A stretch of DNA of 64,000 nt from contig NZ_MTCM01000001.1 in the NCBI RefSeq assembly GCF_002000245.1, positions 1,240,001 to 1,304,000 of the forward strand, in the 5' to 3' direction. A model generated the notes under the pieces. That model was not told the origin of the DNA. It ran no database searches and saw nothing but the letters and a program-made list of their open reading frames with translations. The first letter of the stretch is position 1, and every line of letters starts with the position of its first letter. This document shows positions 18,324-25,641 of this stretch, piece by piece. The translations under genes and the position numbers were made by a program. The stretch is from Sphingobacterium sp. CZ-UAM (GTDB lineage: Bacteria > Bacteroidota > Bacteroidia > Sphingobacteriales > Sphingobacteriaceae).

Positions 18324-19352
18324 TCAGGATTGATTTACAAGGGGAATTACCTTTGTTCCGATTAATTCAATAGCTCTGAATATATCGTCCTTGCTCAGTC
18401 CTGGGTTATCCATCTGAAATGTAAATCTTGAGATACCACCCAATGCCTCACTATGCCGCAATATCTTTTCTGCAACTTCTTCGGGGTTGCCAATAACATA
18501 GGCGCCAGCCGGCTCAGCTTGGGCTTCAAACATTTCCCTTGTGGGCGTCGACCAGCCTCTCTCCTTTCCAATTTTGCCCATCATTTCCTGATATCCCGGA
18601 AAATAGAGATTTTTAGCTTTCGATGTTGTATCCGCAACAAAACCGAGTGAATGTAATCCTACTTTAAGCTTCTCCCGAGGATGCCCGGCTTTTTCTCCGG
18701 CCTCATAATATAAATCTATCAAAGGCCGAAAGCGATGGGTTTCACCACCGATGACGGCGACCATTAATGGGAGCCCCAGTTTTCCGGCGCGAATAAATGA
18801 TTGTGGCGTGCCTCCTACTCCTATCCAGACAGGTAGCTGATCCTGCACCGGCCTCGGATATATTGCCTGTTGTATGAGCTCTGCCCGGAATTTGCCCTTC
18901 CAGGTTACTGTTTCGTGATCACGTATTTCAAGGAGCAATTTGACTTTCTCCTCAAAAAGTGCGTCATAGTCCTGTGTGTTGAATCCAAATAATGGGAAAG
19001 CATCAATAAATGATCCTCTTCCGGCTACAATCTCAGCCCGCCCTTTAGAAATAATATCCAATGTTGCATATTCCTGGAATACTCTTACCGGATCTGCCGC
19101 ACTCAGTACAGTAACGGCACTCGTTAGACGGATATGCTGAGTTCTGGCTGCCGCTGCCGCCAGTATGACTGCCGGTGATTCATCTAAAAATTCTTTTCTA
19201 TGATGTTCCCCGAGCCCGAAGACATGTAATCCTGCCTGATCTGCAAATGCTATCTTTGACAACAGGGCTTCCATGGCTGTCATATTCTCCTCTGAGCTCA
19301 ATCTACCATTGTATGCCCCGGTAGCTATAAAACTATCTATTCCTATTTCCAT
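18324..19352 (-). CDS. LLM-class flavin-dependent oxidoreductase
   Basis: A 342-residue luciferase-like TIM-barrel protein: MEIGIDSFIATGAY at the start, VFGLGEHHRKEFLDESPAVILAAAAARTQHIRLTSAV in pattern at ~45-80, and RAEIVAGRGSFIDAFPLFG near 105-125. These are the usual motifs of the LLM family that uses reduced FMN. The substrate cannot be read from sequence. It is a complete, single-gene unit. It ends flush against the convergent Crp/Fnr gene, with zero bases between the stop codons. Confidence 0.88.
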   Translation of the reverse strand: MEIGIDSFIATGAYNGRLSSEENMTAMEALLSKIAFADQAGLHVFGLGEHHRKEFLDESPAVILAAAAARTQHIRLTSAVTVLSAADPVRVFQEYATLDIISKGRAEIVAGRGSFIDAFPLFGFNTQDYDALFEEKVKLLLEIRDHETVTWKGKFRAELIQQAIYPRPVQDQLPVWIGVGGTPQSFIRAGKLGLPLMVAVIGGETHRFRPLIDLYYEAGEKAGHPREKLKVGLHSLGFVADTTSKAKNLYFPGYQEMMGKIGKERGWSTPTREMFEAQAEPAGAYVIGNPEEVAEKILRHSEALGGISRFTFQMDNPGLSKDDIFRAIELIGTKVIPLVNQS

Positions 19353-19467
19353 AATTACTGATTTAATCTGAGAGAATTCAATTATTGAAAACTATTCAAA
19401 GTTCAATTTTTCCGATCGCTTAAAACGATGATCTAGATCAAAAAAGTTTTTTTTATTTCGAGCCCTA

Positions 19468-19782
19468 TTACTTATTCTCAAATTCGGCCTTATCTGGAAA
19501 TTTGATGAAATCAAAATGGATCTGCAATTTGTCCCATTTTTTTAATACGAGCGCATGGACGACCTTAGGAGCGGAAGGTTATATACCATTCCGCCGTCCA
19601 TAAGGATTTCCGTTCCGGTCATGAAGCTTGCCACATTGTTATCTGACAGATAAATAACGGCTTTGGCAACATCTTCAGCAGTTTAGTAACACTTTGTTGT
19701 CCTCTCTACCGAAGTAAAATTTCCAGCCGAAATCCGTACGCGGATCGACGTACTTACCGAGCTGTTTTTTTGATCTAGCCAT
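19468..19782 (-). pseudogene. Patchwork of gene relics (Rpn/PD-(D/E)XK transposase N-terminus, SDR C-terminus, unknown tail)
   Basis: Three broken reading frames join head to tail on the minus strand. (1) 19675-19782 is a 35-codon start, MARSKKQLGKYVDPRTDFGW then FYFGREDNK, like the N-terminus of Rpn-family PD-(D/E)XK recombination nucleases/transposases; it ends at a stop. (2) 19542-19679 overlaps it in another frame and reads AEDVAKAVIYLSDN then TGTEILMDGGMVY, the C-terminal NAD-enzyme motif of short-chain dehydrogenases. (3) 19468-19568 in a third frame reads PKVVHALVLKKWDKLQIHF..., which could be the tail of an unrecognised protein. None has a full domain. The first two assignments are by motif; the third is weak. 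Confidence 0.6.
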
Positions 19783-19824
19783 AATTTTTATGAATTGGTT
19801 ATCAGTCAAATATACAATGATAAA

Positions 19825-19854
19825 TTGAAAATACTAATTATATTAGTATTTTTG
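19825..19854 (+). promoter_or_regulatory. Promoter with palindromic operator in the spacer
   Basis: A TTG at 19825-19827 and TATTTTTG at 19847-19854 are 19 bp apart, the Bacteroidota -33/-7 geometry. The spacer and the -7 box carry an inverted repeat with 11-bp perfect arms (AAAATACTAAT at 19828-19838, ATTAGTATTTT at 19842-19852) and a 3-bp centre. The ATG follows at 19860. Binding of a dimeric repressor here would block RNA polymerase; the regulator is unknown. Confidence 0.6.
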
Positions 19855-19859
19855 TTTTT

Positions 19860-20321
19860 ATGAAACCGTTAGAAGTTCACTGCCGTAATCGTATCATGTT
19901 CGTGAAAATGACTATAGCGGATAAAGGGATGGGTATGCGTGATTATTATCTGTATGGAAAAAATGGCAGATCATACTATATCTTCAGAAGGTCGCAGGGT
20001 ATCTGGGAATTGGTCGACGGTGTCATGCCGGACGATGTTCGGGAGGCCTGTATCGACGCACTCATTCTGAGATACGACCACGATTCACCCGAGCTGTTTT
20101 ATAACAGCGGTAAACGAAATATCGTTAGGATAAGCGCTAAAAAAGCAAGTATCTGGCATGTGTATGTTAATACTACCTATGTGGCTTCCATTCAATATGA
20201 CCAATTTTCAAAGAAGTTTAAATATCATCTGGAGGATGATACAGCACTGACCGATGACCATATAAAAAAGTACATTGCTATGATACAGCGTGGAGAAATA
20301 AAATGGAAGAAAAATCGATGA
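19860..20321 (+). CDS. Orphan hypothetical protein under palindromic promoter
   Basis: A 153-residue soluble protein, not recognised. It is mixed alpha/beta: MRDYYLYGKNGRSYYIFRRSQGIWELVDG at 27-55, a helix VREACIDALILRY, then aromatic beta strands (SIWHVYVNTTYVASIQYDQ). It is basic at the end (IKWKKNR). The leader is very short: the -7 box ends 5 bp before the ATG. A strong hairpin terminator follows at 20343. The promoter layout resembles SOS/LexA-type cassettes of this phylum, but no LexA, Y-polymerase or SRAP gene is adjacent, so that link is only inference. Confidence 0.65.
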   Translation: MKPLEVHCRNRIMFVKMTIADKGMGMRDYYLYGKNGRSYYIFRRSQGIWELVDGVMPDDVREACIDALILRYDHDSPELFYNSGKRNIVRISAKKASIWHVYVNTTYVASIQYDQFSKKFKYHLEDDTALTDDHIKKYIAMIQRGEIKWKKNR

Positions 20322-20342
20322 AGTCAATAGTATTTGAGTGTT

Positions 20343-20373
20343 GGGGAGACGATGTAATCGCTCTCCCCTTTTT
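20343..20373 (+). terminator. Rho-independent terminator
   Basis: GGGGAG pairs with CTCCCC and the inner CGAT with ATCG, with a small loop and a following T run. It lies 21 bp after the stop of the orphan gene. Confidence 0.75.
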
Positions 20374-20452
20374 AAAATAATCTTTTCCACTTGAAGGTAC
20401 AATAATTATTCCCTTTTTATTAAACATTGATAAACTTCATTCAAAAATATAG

Positions 20453-20638
20453 CTAATTCCCATTTAATTTAAAGTTTTCTATAACAAATAAAGCTAGTAT
20501 GTTCTTTGTAAAAAGGCATTTGGTATTGTGTTCTGATCTCGCTTCAAATATTTCAACATCGAAACCTATTTTTTTCAGTTGTAAAGCTAGTATTGGCCCA
20601 GCTAAGCCAGCACTGATAATGAGTACTTTTTTATGCAT
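20453..20638 (-). pseudogene. Truncated FAD-dependent monooxygenase (N-terminal fragment)
   Basis: A 61-codon frame starting MHKKVLIISAGLAGPILALQ. This is the dinucleotide-binding beta-alpha-beta start of PheA/TetX-type FAD monooxygenases ('V.I.GAG.AG...A..L...G..V...E.R'). The first Gly of GxGxxG is replaced (ISAGLAG) and the protein stops after FEARSEHNTKCLFTKNI, where intact enzymes run to about 370-400 residues. It overlaps the preceding membrane-protein gene by 8 bp, so the two were once translated together. It is a non-functional remnant on present evidence. Confidence 0.65.
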
Positions 20639-21128
20639 TGTTTTCCTCCTTTATTTTTAATCCGGGCAGCAGTAATAAGTTCAATGCAAAAAAAATGAAA
20701 ACGCGCACATAATTTAAATTACGCCATTGAGCTGCTTTTTCCTGCAAGTTTATATCAAGGGTATCGCTATATGGTAATTGCTGGAATTCCGTGATAAGGG
20801 GCGCGAAATACATTAATGTCCATATCCGAACTGCAATATGCGCAACAAGAACCGGTAATATCAACTTCCTACGGGTCTTTATCCTCCAGTTAAAAATCAA
20901 AGCTGTAATAAATATCGATTCATGAATTCCATGGGTTATTATCCAAAACATTTTAAAATCCAGCCCGTAAGGTTTTTGAAAAAAGATAAATGAAGAAGGC
21001 GGAGCTGATGTCCATGCAGGTACCATTATAGCAGTTTCCCATAACTGGGCTCCATTCATTATAAAGTATGCGCAGATTGAATAAAATAGCCATCGAGTAG
21101 CTTTCGGGTATTGGTATGTATTTCCCAT
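20631..21128 (-). CDS. Small polytopic membrane protein
   Basis: A 165-residue protein with about four hydrophobic segments (WLFYSICAYFIMNGAQLWE; MFWIITHGIHESIFITALIF; LILPVLVAHIAVRIWTLMYF; VRVFIFFALNLLLLPGL) and short loops. I do not recognise the family. It is transcribed divergently from an AraC-type regulator (112 bp between the starts) and overlaps the broken FAD-monooxygenase frame by 8 bp. The original locus was probably AraC-controlled membrane protein plus FAD enzyme. The function is unknown. Confidence 0.7.
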   Translation of the reverse strand: MGNTYQYPKATRWLFYSICAYFIMNGAQLWETAIMVPAWTSAPPSSFIFFQKPYGLDFKMFWIITHGIHESIFITALIFNWRIKTRRKLILPVLVAHIAVRIWTLMYFAPLITEFQQLPYSDTLDINLQEKAAQWRNLNYVRVFIFFALNLLLLPGLKIKEENNA

Positions 21129-21240
21129 TTGTATAAACTTTTTTAAATTTACTTCTTACATTATCTCACTTAGCAAAAGTACCGCGCTGTCAAAGAATGC
21201 GCTTGCAAAAAAAGGAGTTAAAATGGTAAATTAGGGTGCA

Positions 21241-22215
21241 ATGGGATTTGAACTGAAAAATGATAAAAAGGCTTTTAAAATAGCCTTTGAAGAGAATGAT
21301 CTTGGTGATCATGGTTTTAAAGAAAACACCTTTAAAACGAATATCCCTTTCGGACAATTAACTGCTAAACAATGGCTTTTTGACGGTATTAAGATCTTAT
21401 ATTCCGAAACTGACCTTGATAAACCGACCGAATTGGATTGGAAAGGAGATTCTGAACTGGTAACCATGCACTTTAATTTGCAAGGAAGAACATCAATAGT
21501 ACAGAATGGCATGAGCAATTCCTTTGAATTAAATGCTAATCAGCACAATTTATTCTATGGAACCAAGGCTAATGGTAAAATGAAATTTGATGGTTTGCAG
21601 ATGAAATCATTTATGGTGCAATTTCAAAAAGACTCTTTTTTAACAATATCAAAAGATGGAAACGAATCCCTAAAGCGGTTTGCTGATAAAATAGTTTCGG
21701 GAACTCCGGTTGCTTTTTCAAATTCTAGTCTAAATATTGACCTGCCAATACAAACCTGTATCCACTCGATTTTGAAATGTGATTATTCCGGAGGGTTAAA
21801 GAGACTGTTTCTTCTTTCGAAGACCATTGAGCTGCTTGTTTTGCAAGCAGAGTCTTTAAATAACCTTCAGGATTCAACATCAAGATACATAAAACACGAT
21901 TATGATAAAGAAAGAATTGTATATGCCCGTGATTATCTGGTTAAAAATATCGGGGCACCCCCAACGTTGATAGAATTGGCGAGAATAGCCGGGGTAAATG
22001 AATATAAACTAAAACGAGGGTTTAAGGAAATATTTAATCAAACTGCTTTTTCCTATTTAGCTGACCTACGTTTGGATCTGGCAAAAAATGAGCTATTGGA
22101 GGGCAAAAAGCAAGCCACTGAAATAGCATTTGAATTGGGGTACTGTTCCTTACAGCACTTCAGTAAGGCGTTCAAGAAAAAGTTTGGCATGGCGCCAAGT
22201 AAAGTCAGACGATAA
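21241..22215 (+). CDS. AraC-family transcriptional regulator
   Basis: A 324-residue regulator. The N-terminal ~200 residues are an unassigned sensing domain. The C-terminal ~100 residues are an AraC double helix-turn-helix: PPTLIELARIAGVNEYKLKRGFKEIF (first HTH) and ATEIAFELGYCSLQHFSKAFKKKFGMAPSKVRR (second HTH with the family signature). The domain is complete. It is divergent from the membrane protein / FAD-fragment pair, its likely target. Effector unknown. Confidence 0.87.
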   Translation: MGFELKNDKKAFKIAFEENDLGDHGFKENTFKTNIPFGQLTAKQWLFDGIKILYSETDLDKPTELDWKGDSELVTMHFNLQGRTSIVQNGMSNSFELNANQHNLFYGTKANGKMKFDGLQMKSFMVQFQKDSFLTISKDGNESLKRFADKIVSGTPVAFSNSSLNIDLPIQTCIHSILKCDYSGGLKRLFLLSKTIELLVLQAESLNNLQDSTSRYIKHDYDKERIVYARDYLVKNIGAPPTLIELARIAGVNEYKLKRGFKEIFNQTAFSYLADLRLDLAKNELLEGKKQATEIAFELGYCSLQHFSKAFKKKFGMAPSKVRR

Positions 22216-22288
22216 GGTTGGGTAAGTTACAAAAATCCAAAGCAACTTCTTCTTAAATAACTGATTAACGTATTGAATTAAATTTTTA

Positions 22289-22296
22289 TATCTTTG
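22289..22296 (+). promoter_or_regulatory. -7 element TATCTTTG for the rsgA leader
   Basis: TATCTTTG fits TAnnTTTG exactly. It places a transcript start near 22302, about 185 nt before the rsgA start codon. The -33 region is not convincing. Confidence 0.5.
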
Positions 22297-22302
22297 TATC
22301 TT

Positions 22303-22356
22303 ATGCAAAGACAACTATTCACATATTATAGTTTGACGATTGGAATGATTGCCTAA
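22303..22356 (+). promoter_or_regulatory. Short leader ORF and stem-loops upstream of rsgA
   Basis: A 17-codon ORF (MQRQLFTYYSLTIGMIA) starts 6 bp after the -7 box. Three stem-loops follow in line: AACTAT/ATAGTT at 22313-22333 inside the ORF; GGAAT/ATTCC at 22342-22360, covering the ORF stop; and TTTGGTA/TACCAAA at 22386-22409. ATGATT at 22345-22350 can instead pair with AATCAT at 22377-22382, which would open the second stem. This is the layout of a translation-sensing attenuator. Regulation is inferred. Confidence 0.4.
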
Positions 22357-22485
22357 TTCCGGGTGTCTTGTTTCTAAATCATCGGTTTGGTAGTTTAAGT
22401 ATTACCAAAGGCGTTTATATGGAACAAACCATTCGGATGACAGAGAATTAAGCAATTTTATTTCATCATTTTAAATTATTAAGAA

Positions 22486-23538
22486 GTGAATAACTTATCA
22501 TTATATGGTTGGAACGACACGCTGTTCCAACTCAAACAAGCTTCACAATATAAACATCTTTTTCATGGCCGTGTGGCTACGGTAAACAAAACCAATTATG
22601 AGGTCGTCGCCGAGAGTGGTCGGCTGTTGTGCGAACTGGCAGGTAATATGCTTTATGGACGACCATCGTTTGAACTTCCCTGTACCGGTGACTGGGTTAT
22701 TTTTCAACCTTTTGAAGATACCAAAGGAATAATCGTTGATGTTCTGCCACGCATGCACACACTTTACCGAAGAAAGAGTGGCACGCAGGCCGATAGGCAA
22801 GCTATAGCATCCCATGTTGACAAGGCGTTTATTGTACAAAGCCTTGATGCCAATTTCAACGTTCGCCGAACGGAACGATTTATGGTCCAGATTGTGGAAG
22901 AAAACATTCATCCGATATTGATCCTCACTAAATCGGATTTGGAATTCAATCGCCATAAAGTAGAGGAATCGCTGAAACATATAAGACGTCAAATGCCAAT
23001 ACTTTTCACCAGCATGCTATCTCCTGAAACAATAGATCCGTTGCGAAAATTTATCAAGCAGGGAGAATCTATCGTATTTGTGGGATCATCTGGAGTCGGA
23101 AAAAGCTCTTTGATCAACGCCCTTTGTGAACTGACCATATTTTCGACCTCTGAGGTAAGCAAATCATCGGGTAAAGGAAGACATACCTCGACCCGAAGGG
23201 AAATGATATTGATGAAGGATGGTGGAGTTTTAATAGATACGCCTGGTGTTAGGGAATTTGGTTTAGCCTCAGACAATTCTGAAACATTAGCAGAGATATT
23301 CGAGCTTGCTGATTTTGCAGAATCCTGTCGTTTTGAAAATTGTAAACATGTAAGTGAACCTGGCTGTGCTGTCAAAGAAGCAGTAAACAATGGCCTGTTA
23401 GAACCTGAAATATACAATAGTTACCTCAAGCTGCAGAAAGAATCTTGGCATTTTTCTACTTCGGAGCATGAAAAACGCAAAAGGGATAAATCTTTCGCCA
23501 GAATTTTAGAAGAGGTTAAGAAAATGAAAAAACGTTAA
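22486..23538 (+). CDS. rsgA: Ribosome small-subunit biogenesis GTPase RsgA
   Basis: A 350-residue circularly permuted GTPase. An N-terminal OB-fold at ~1-90 is followed by the guanine motif TKSD (148-151) before the P-loop GSSGVGKSS (200-208), then DTPGVREFG (G3). That order is diagnostic of the RsgA/YjeQ group. A C-terminal zinc-binding segment, CRFENCKHVSEPGC, completes it. It acts late in 30S assembly. The start is GTG at 22486; no ATG in a better place matches the conserved N-terminus (LYGWNDTL). The long structured leader and non-housekeeping setting suggest an accessory copy, which is inference. Confidence 0.9.
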   Translation: MNNLSLYGWNDTLFQLKQASQYKHLFHGRVATVNKTNYEVVAESGRLLCELAGNMLYGRPSFELPCTGDWVIFQPFEDTKGIIVDVLPRMHTLYRRKSGTQADRQAIASHVDKAFIVQSLDANFNVRRTERFMVQIVEENIHPILILTKSDLEFNRHKVEESLKHIRRQMPILFTSMLSPETIDPLRKFIKQGESIVFVGSSGVGKSSLINALCELTIFSTSEVSKSSGKGRHTSTRREMILMKDGGVLIDTPGVREFGLASDNSETLAEIFELADFAESCRFENCKHVSEPGCAVKEAVNNGLLEPEIYNSYLKLQKESWHFSTSEHEKRKRDKSFARILEEVKKMKKR

Positions 23539-23895
23539 CCATTTACGCATTACAGGTATTCTTCTTCATAGTTGAATACCTGTATTATGCAGTCTATTCA
23601 TCATGAAGCAATACAGCTATTCCCCTTTGTCTTAAAGGTATATCTTCTAAAATATCTTGTTCATTCTTCTTTTTAAAATTCAGTTCTTTATCAGAGGGAG
23701 ACTTATCACATTAGTGTTCAAGGCGACAGATTTTAATATTGAACGAATATATTCATGAATAAAGATCATTTAAAAAAGATGATTGGAAAATTGCAGATTA
23801 TTATCACAAAAATTATTTTATGCGACGTCATTTGAAAAGTGCGACATCACAACTAAAATTATATATTTGCAACTTCAAACAATTTATTAACATTT
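23539..23895. other. Intergenic region with hairpin and repeats, no gene
   Basis: A 10-bp stem (ACAGGTATTC at 23552-23561, GAATACCTGT at 23574-23583) follows rsgA and may terminate it, although no T tract follows. At 23821-23849 a direct repeat TGCGACGTCA / TGCGACATCA recurs at 19-bp spacing just before the lipoprotein promoter. I see no coding signal. Confidence 0.5.
23862..23869 (+). promoter_or_regulatory. -7 element TATATTTG
   Basis: Exact TAnnTTTG, 26 bp before the first tandem lipoprotein start (23896). Confidence 0.5.
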
Positions 23896-24573
23896 ATGAA
23901 ATTAAAATTAGCCTATTTAATGCTCTTGTCGTTAGCATTTGTATCTTGTAAGAAAACCAATGAGGTAGAAATGTCGCTCTCTAATAGTGGAAAACTTAGT
24001 TACAGATTAACCGACGCAAATGGTAAAGGTCTGTCTAATGTCAAGGTATCCTTGTTCGATCACTTGGATAGCTATTATGTAAGCAACAGTATCTTAATAG
24101 ATGAGCGTCGTACCGACGGAAACGGTCAAGTTGATTTTGGCGATCTAAATCCGAAAAGTTATCTAATAGTCGCTGATTCGGCGAAAGTAAATAATGTAAA
24201 TTATATTGTTCGAGATTATGTTCAGGTCACTACCGGTATGACAAGGAATAAAGAGACCAAAGTGACAGACTTTTCAGGAACCTTAGTCGTTAAAGTAACC
24301 TCCTATTACACGAATCAACCTGCAAAAAATGTAGGTGTCCTTATTATTCCTGCTAGTAATTACGAATATGAGCAATATATTTCAAAATCCTTAGCCACCG
24401 CAGAATTTAAAGGTGTGACCGGCGAGAATGGTATCGCTACATTTAAGATTGCATCTGGCAAAGATTATGTTGTCTGCCTCTACAATACAACAACACTTTC
24501 AAATGTTAGCTCGGGTACAACGTCCGTCCAAAAAGGTACGACGAGGAACTATTTTGCAGGTTTTTATCAATAA
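23896..24573 (+). CDS. Surface lipoprotein, prealbumin-like repeats (copy 1)
   Basis: A 225-residue lipoprotein with the signal MKLKLAYLMLLSLAFVSC and Cys18 as lipidation site. The mature part looks like two transthyretin/carboxypeptidase-regulatory-like beta-sandwiches: GKLSYRLTDANGKGLSNVKVSLFD at ~33-56, and VTDFSGTLVVKVTSYYTNQPAKNVGV from ~120. Each is followed by a 'G...F..L..G.Y' type segment. The next gene, 25 bp downstream, is a clear paralogue with the same motifs in the same order. They form an operon of duplicated surface lipoproteins. The ligand or partner is unknown. Confidence 0.75.
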   Translation: MKLKLAYLMLLSLAFVSCKKTNEVEMSLSNSGKLSYRLTDANGKGLSNVKVSLFDHLDSYYVSNSILIDERRTDGNGQVDFGDLNPKSYLIVADSAKVNNVNYIVRDYVQVTTGMTRNKETKVTDFSGTLVVKVTSYYTNQPAKNVGVLIIPASNYEYEQYISKSLATAEFKGVTGENGIATFKIASGKDYVVCLYNTTTLSNVSSGTTSVQKGTTRNYFAGFYQ

Positions 24574-24598
24574 ATAGCTGATAGGAAACTTTAATGAT

Positions 24599-25279
24599 AT
24601 GAAAGGCTATTTTTTTATTGTGCTCACGCTGTTGATTGCAACCGTCTCCTGTAAAAAGGAAGTCATTGTCAATCTGGTAGAAGGTGAAACTACGGGAAAG
24701 CTAAACTACAAATTAACAGACGATACCGGTAAGGGATTGCCTGGCCTCAACGTTTACCTTTATGACCCTGGGAGCAAACAAGAACTTAATTTACGGATAG
24801 ATTCAGCCATTACGAACAGTGATGGCGAAGTCTCTTTTAGTGATTTGTTACCTAATAATTATCAACTAAAGACTGATATCAAATTAAATAACAATGATTA
24901 CAGCATCGATGAATATGTACAGATTACAGCGGGTGTAGAACGTAAAAAGACAACAAAGGTAACCGATTTTTCGGGTACCCTCAAAATTCGTTTACTCTCG
25001 TACCAAAACGGTACCCCTATTCATGGCCATGGGGTTGTCGCATTTCCTGTCGATAAGATCCATGTCACCTCTGATAATGTCGCTGATGTAGTAAAAAGTT
25101 CGACGCTAAAGGGGCTCACAGACAAAAATGGATACGTAAGCCTAAAAGTACCTGCCAACAAAAGTTTTGATTTTATTGTTCACCACACGCTCTACGGTAA
25201 CTATGGCTGGGGATATGGCACTCACCAAGTAGCAAAGGACCGCACGATAGATATAACGCTTTACAGCAGCATTCTTTAA
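24599..25279 (+). CDS. Surface lipoprotein, prealbumin-like repeats (copy 2)
   Basis: A 226-residue lipoprotein with the signal MKGYFFIVLTLLIATVSC. It shares with the gene before it the blocks GKLNYKLTDDTGKGLPGLNVYLYD and KVTDFSGTL (in pattern), in the same positions, so it arose by tandem duplication. The C-terminal half has diverged (GNYGWGYGTHQVAKDRT). No terminator with a T tract was seen directly after it. Confidence 0.75.
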   Translation: MKGYFFIVLTLLIATVSCKKEVIVNLVEGETTGKLNYKLTDDTGKGLPGLNVYLYDPGSKQELNLRIDSAITNSDGEVSFSDLLPNNYQLKTDIKLNNNDYSIDEYVQITAGVERKKTTKVTDFSGTLKIRLLSYQNGTPIHGHGVVAFPVDKIHVTSDNVADVVKSSTLKGLTDKNGYVSLKVPANKSFDFIVHHTLYGNYGWGYGTHQVAKDRTIDITLYSSIL

Positions 25280-25401
25280 AGCATTAACATTTCTCTTACT
25301 TTAATTCCATGGTTTTGGAAGGCGATATATAGCTTATTGTTACCATTGGTATCCTATCGATACGGAGAAGCAGGCCATGCTCCTTACTCCAGTCAAATGT
25401 A

Positions 25402-25575
25402 GCAACTTCAAATAACCTTTTTCAGCCAATTGGTATACCAATTGGCTGAAAAAGGTTTTAATCTTTTCGTATCTAATTAAGGCCTTATTCCTTCATAGTC
25501 AAGCCTCTAATTCGTCCAAATATTTCCATATTCATTTCTATTCACAACCAAAGGATATGGGTAATGTGCATCAAG
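25402..25575 (-). pseudogene. Relic of an SMI1/KNR4 gene 3' end, with a 44-bp perfect palindrome
   Basis: This minus-strand stretch aligns by eye, with no obvious indel over its first ~120 bp, to the 3' end of the intact SMI1/KNR4 gene at 16253. Both read CAACTTCAAATAACC, then ACCAATTGGTATACCAAT, and later GTATCTAAT, TCATAGTCA and GTCCAAATAT equivalents. Stop codons and substitutions break the frame. Positions 25414-25457 form a perfect palindrome of 22-bp arms with no loop, which the intact copy lacks. It lies just downstream of a suppressor-of-fused gene on the same strand. Confidence 0.75.
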
Positions 25576-25641
25576 TTTTTTGAATTTGTTTAGGACTATA
25601 GGATTTTCTGAACTTGATTGAAGGCAAGTGATTCATTTACT

